Positions 63,717 to 64,000 of a DNA stretch of 64,000 nucleotides are shown here, in pieces. Each line of letters opens with the position of its first letter. Within the stretch, counting starts at the first letter, position 1. This DNA is from Prosthecodimorpha staleyi. Its GTDB lineage: Bacteria > Pseudomonadota > Alphaproteobacteria > Rhizobiales > Ancalomicrobiaceae. The notes under the pieces are model-generated. The model made no database searches, had not been told where the DNA came from, and saw only the letters and a program-made list of their open reading frames with translations. The stretch is from contig NZ_JAHHZF010000005.1 in NCBI RefSeq assembly GCF_018729455.1, positions 186,001 through 250,000 of the forward strand, read 5' to 3'. The translations under genes and the position numbers were made by a program.

Positions 63717-63789
63717 GACGCCTCCTCGCATGCGACGGGTCTGGTCCGGGGCGGCCCGTGCCTCCCCATCCTGCGCCCCTAATGACGGA

Positions 63790-63827
63790 AGGGCATGACA
63801 CGGCCCTTCAGGACCGCATCATGCCCT
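63790..63827. repeat. Inverted repeat upstream of the CDF gene
   Basis: Perfect 9-bp arms AGGGCATGA / TCATGCCCT separated by 20 bases, about 75 bp before the CDF start. It could be an operator (metal regulator) or a hairpin in the leader. Confidence 0.35.
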
Positions 63828-63875
63828 CAGGGGCACCGGCGCCGACCCCTCGATCAAACCGCCTGAGGCGAGGGA

Positions 63876-64000
63876 ATGGCGAAGAAAAAGAAAGAGTTCA
63901 ACCTCTTTTTTTGCACCTGCGAACGAGTTGCACAGACAACGGTGGACAGCGGATCGATGGTCGATCCGCGTCTCCGTCGACTTCAAATCATTCGAATTCC
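63876..64000 (+). CDS. Possible start of a gene cut by the window edge
   Basis: An ATG with GAGGCGAGGG just upstream opens a frame (MAKKKKEFNLFFCTCERV...) that is still open at the window end after 41 codons. A weak stem AAAGAG / CTCTTT with a T-run lies within it (63891-63912), so the stretch could instead be a terminator. Little can be said. Confidence 0.2.
   Translation, partial: MAKKKKEFNLFFCTCERVAQTTVDSGSMVDPRLRRLQIIRI

Overview
The window is high-GC DNA (by eye roughly two-thirds G+C, strong GC3 bias) from an alphaproteobacterium, most likely of the Hyphomicrobiales (Rhizobiales). The evidence is the gene order and content: pepA | lptF-lptG-lptD-surA-like-pdxA-rsmA, gmk-yicC-mltG-fabF-acpP-fabG-fabD, rpsF-rpsR-DUF2232-rplI, and dnaB/alr. 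As I know it, these blocks lie close together in rhizobial chromosomes. No rRNA, tRNA, CRISPR array, integrase or transposase was seen. Because of the GC bias, very long antisense open frames run opposite many real genes; they are treated as shadows.

Layout. 1-11.2 kb: an orphan nucleotidyltransferase-fold gene, leucyl aminopeptidase, then the LPS-export/envelope block followed by pyridoxine synthesis and 16S rRNA dimethylation. 11.2-16.9 kb: an AT-richer leader and a large multidomain glycosyltransferase, a zinc alcohol dehydrogenase, a dispersed palindromic repeat, and a soluble protein with a PilJ/NarX-type motif. 17.0-24.8 kb: guanylate kinase, YicC, a Nudix hydrolase, the transglycosylase MltG and the fatty-acid genes fabF/acpP/fabG/fabD. 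24.9-30.1 kb: a predicted exported superoxide dismutase, divergent ilvD, and a GT61 glycosyltransferase plus sulfotransferase. 30.2-33.0 kb: the S6-S18-DUF2232-L9 ribosomal operon.

33.2-54.1 kb is accessory cargo between rplI and dnaB: an extensin-like lipoprotein, a group IV ornithine-type decarboxylase, a NepR-like small protein with a candidate general-stress promoter, a beta-barrel porin-like protein, and a four-gene polyamine-type ABC importer. These are followed by a sulfatase/phosphonate hydrolase, a lower-GC two-gene locus encoding an R-S-E type ADP-ribosyltransferase with an overlapping basic partner, an aldo/keto reductase-HAD-acylphosphatase run, a MarR-controlled hydrolase/substrate-binding-protein pair, a 27-residue membrane microprotein, an SDR, an amidase, a GNAT and an unrecognised membrane protein. 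54.2-63.7 kb: dnaB, a histidine-rich periplasmic pair probably linked to copper, alanine racemase, two related lytic transglycosylases and an N-acetylmuramyl amidase (a peptidoglycan cluster), a DjlA-like TerB/J protein, and a CDF metal exporter.

The strongest candidate for an undescribed system is the ADP-ribosyltransferase locus at about 43.15-44.21 kb. The catalytic Arg, STS-like and ExE signatures can be read directly, the second gene overlaps it by 11 bp, and the DNA is visibly less GC-rich than its housekeeping flanks. The function of the pair (toxin/antitoxin, anti-phage effector or domesticated effector) is inference.
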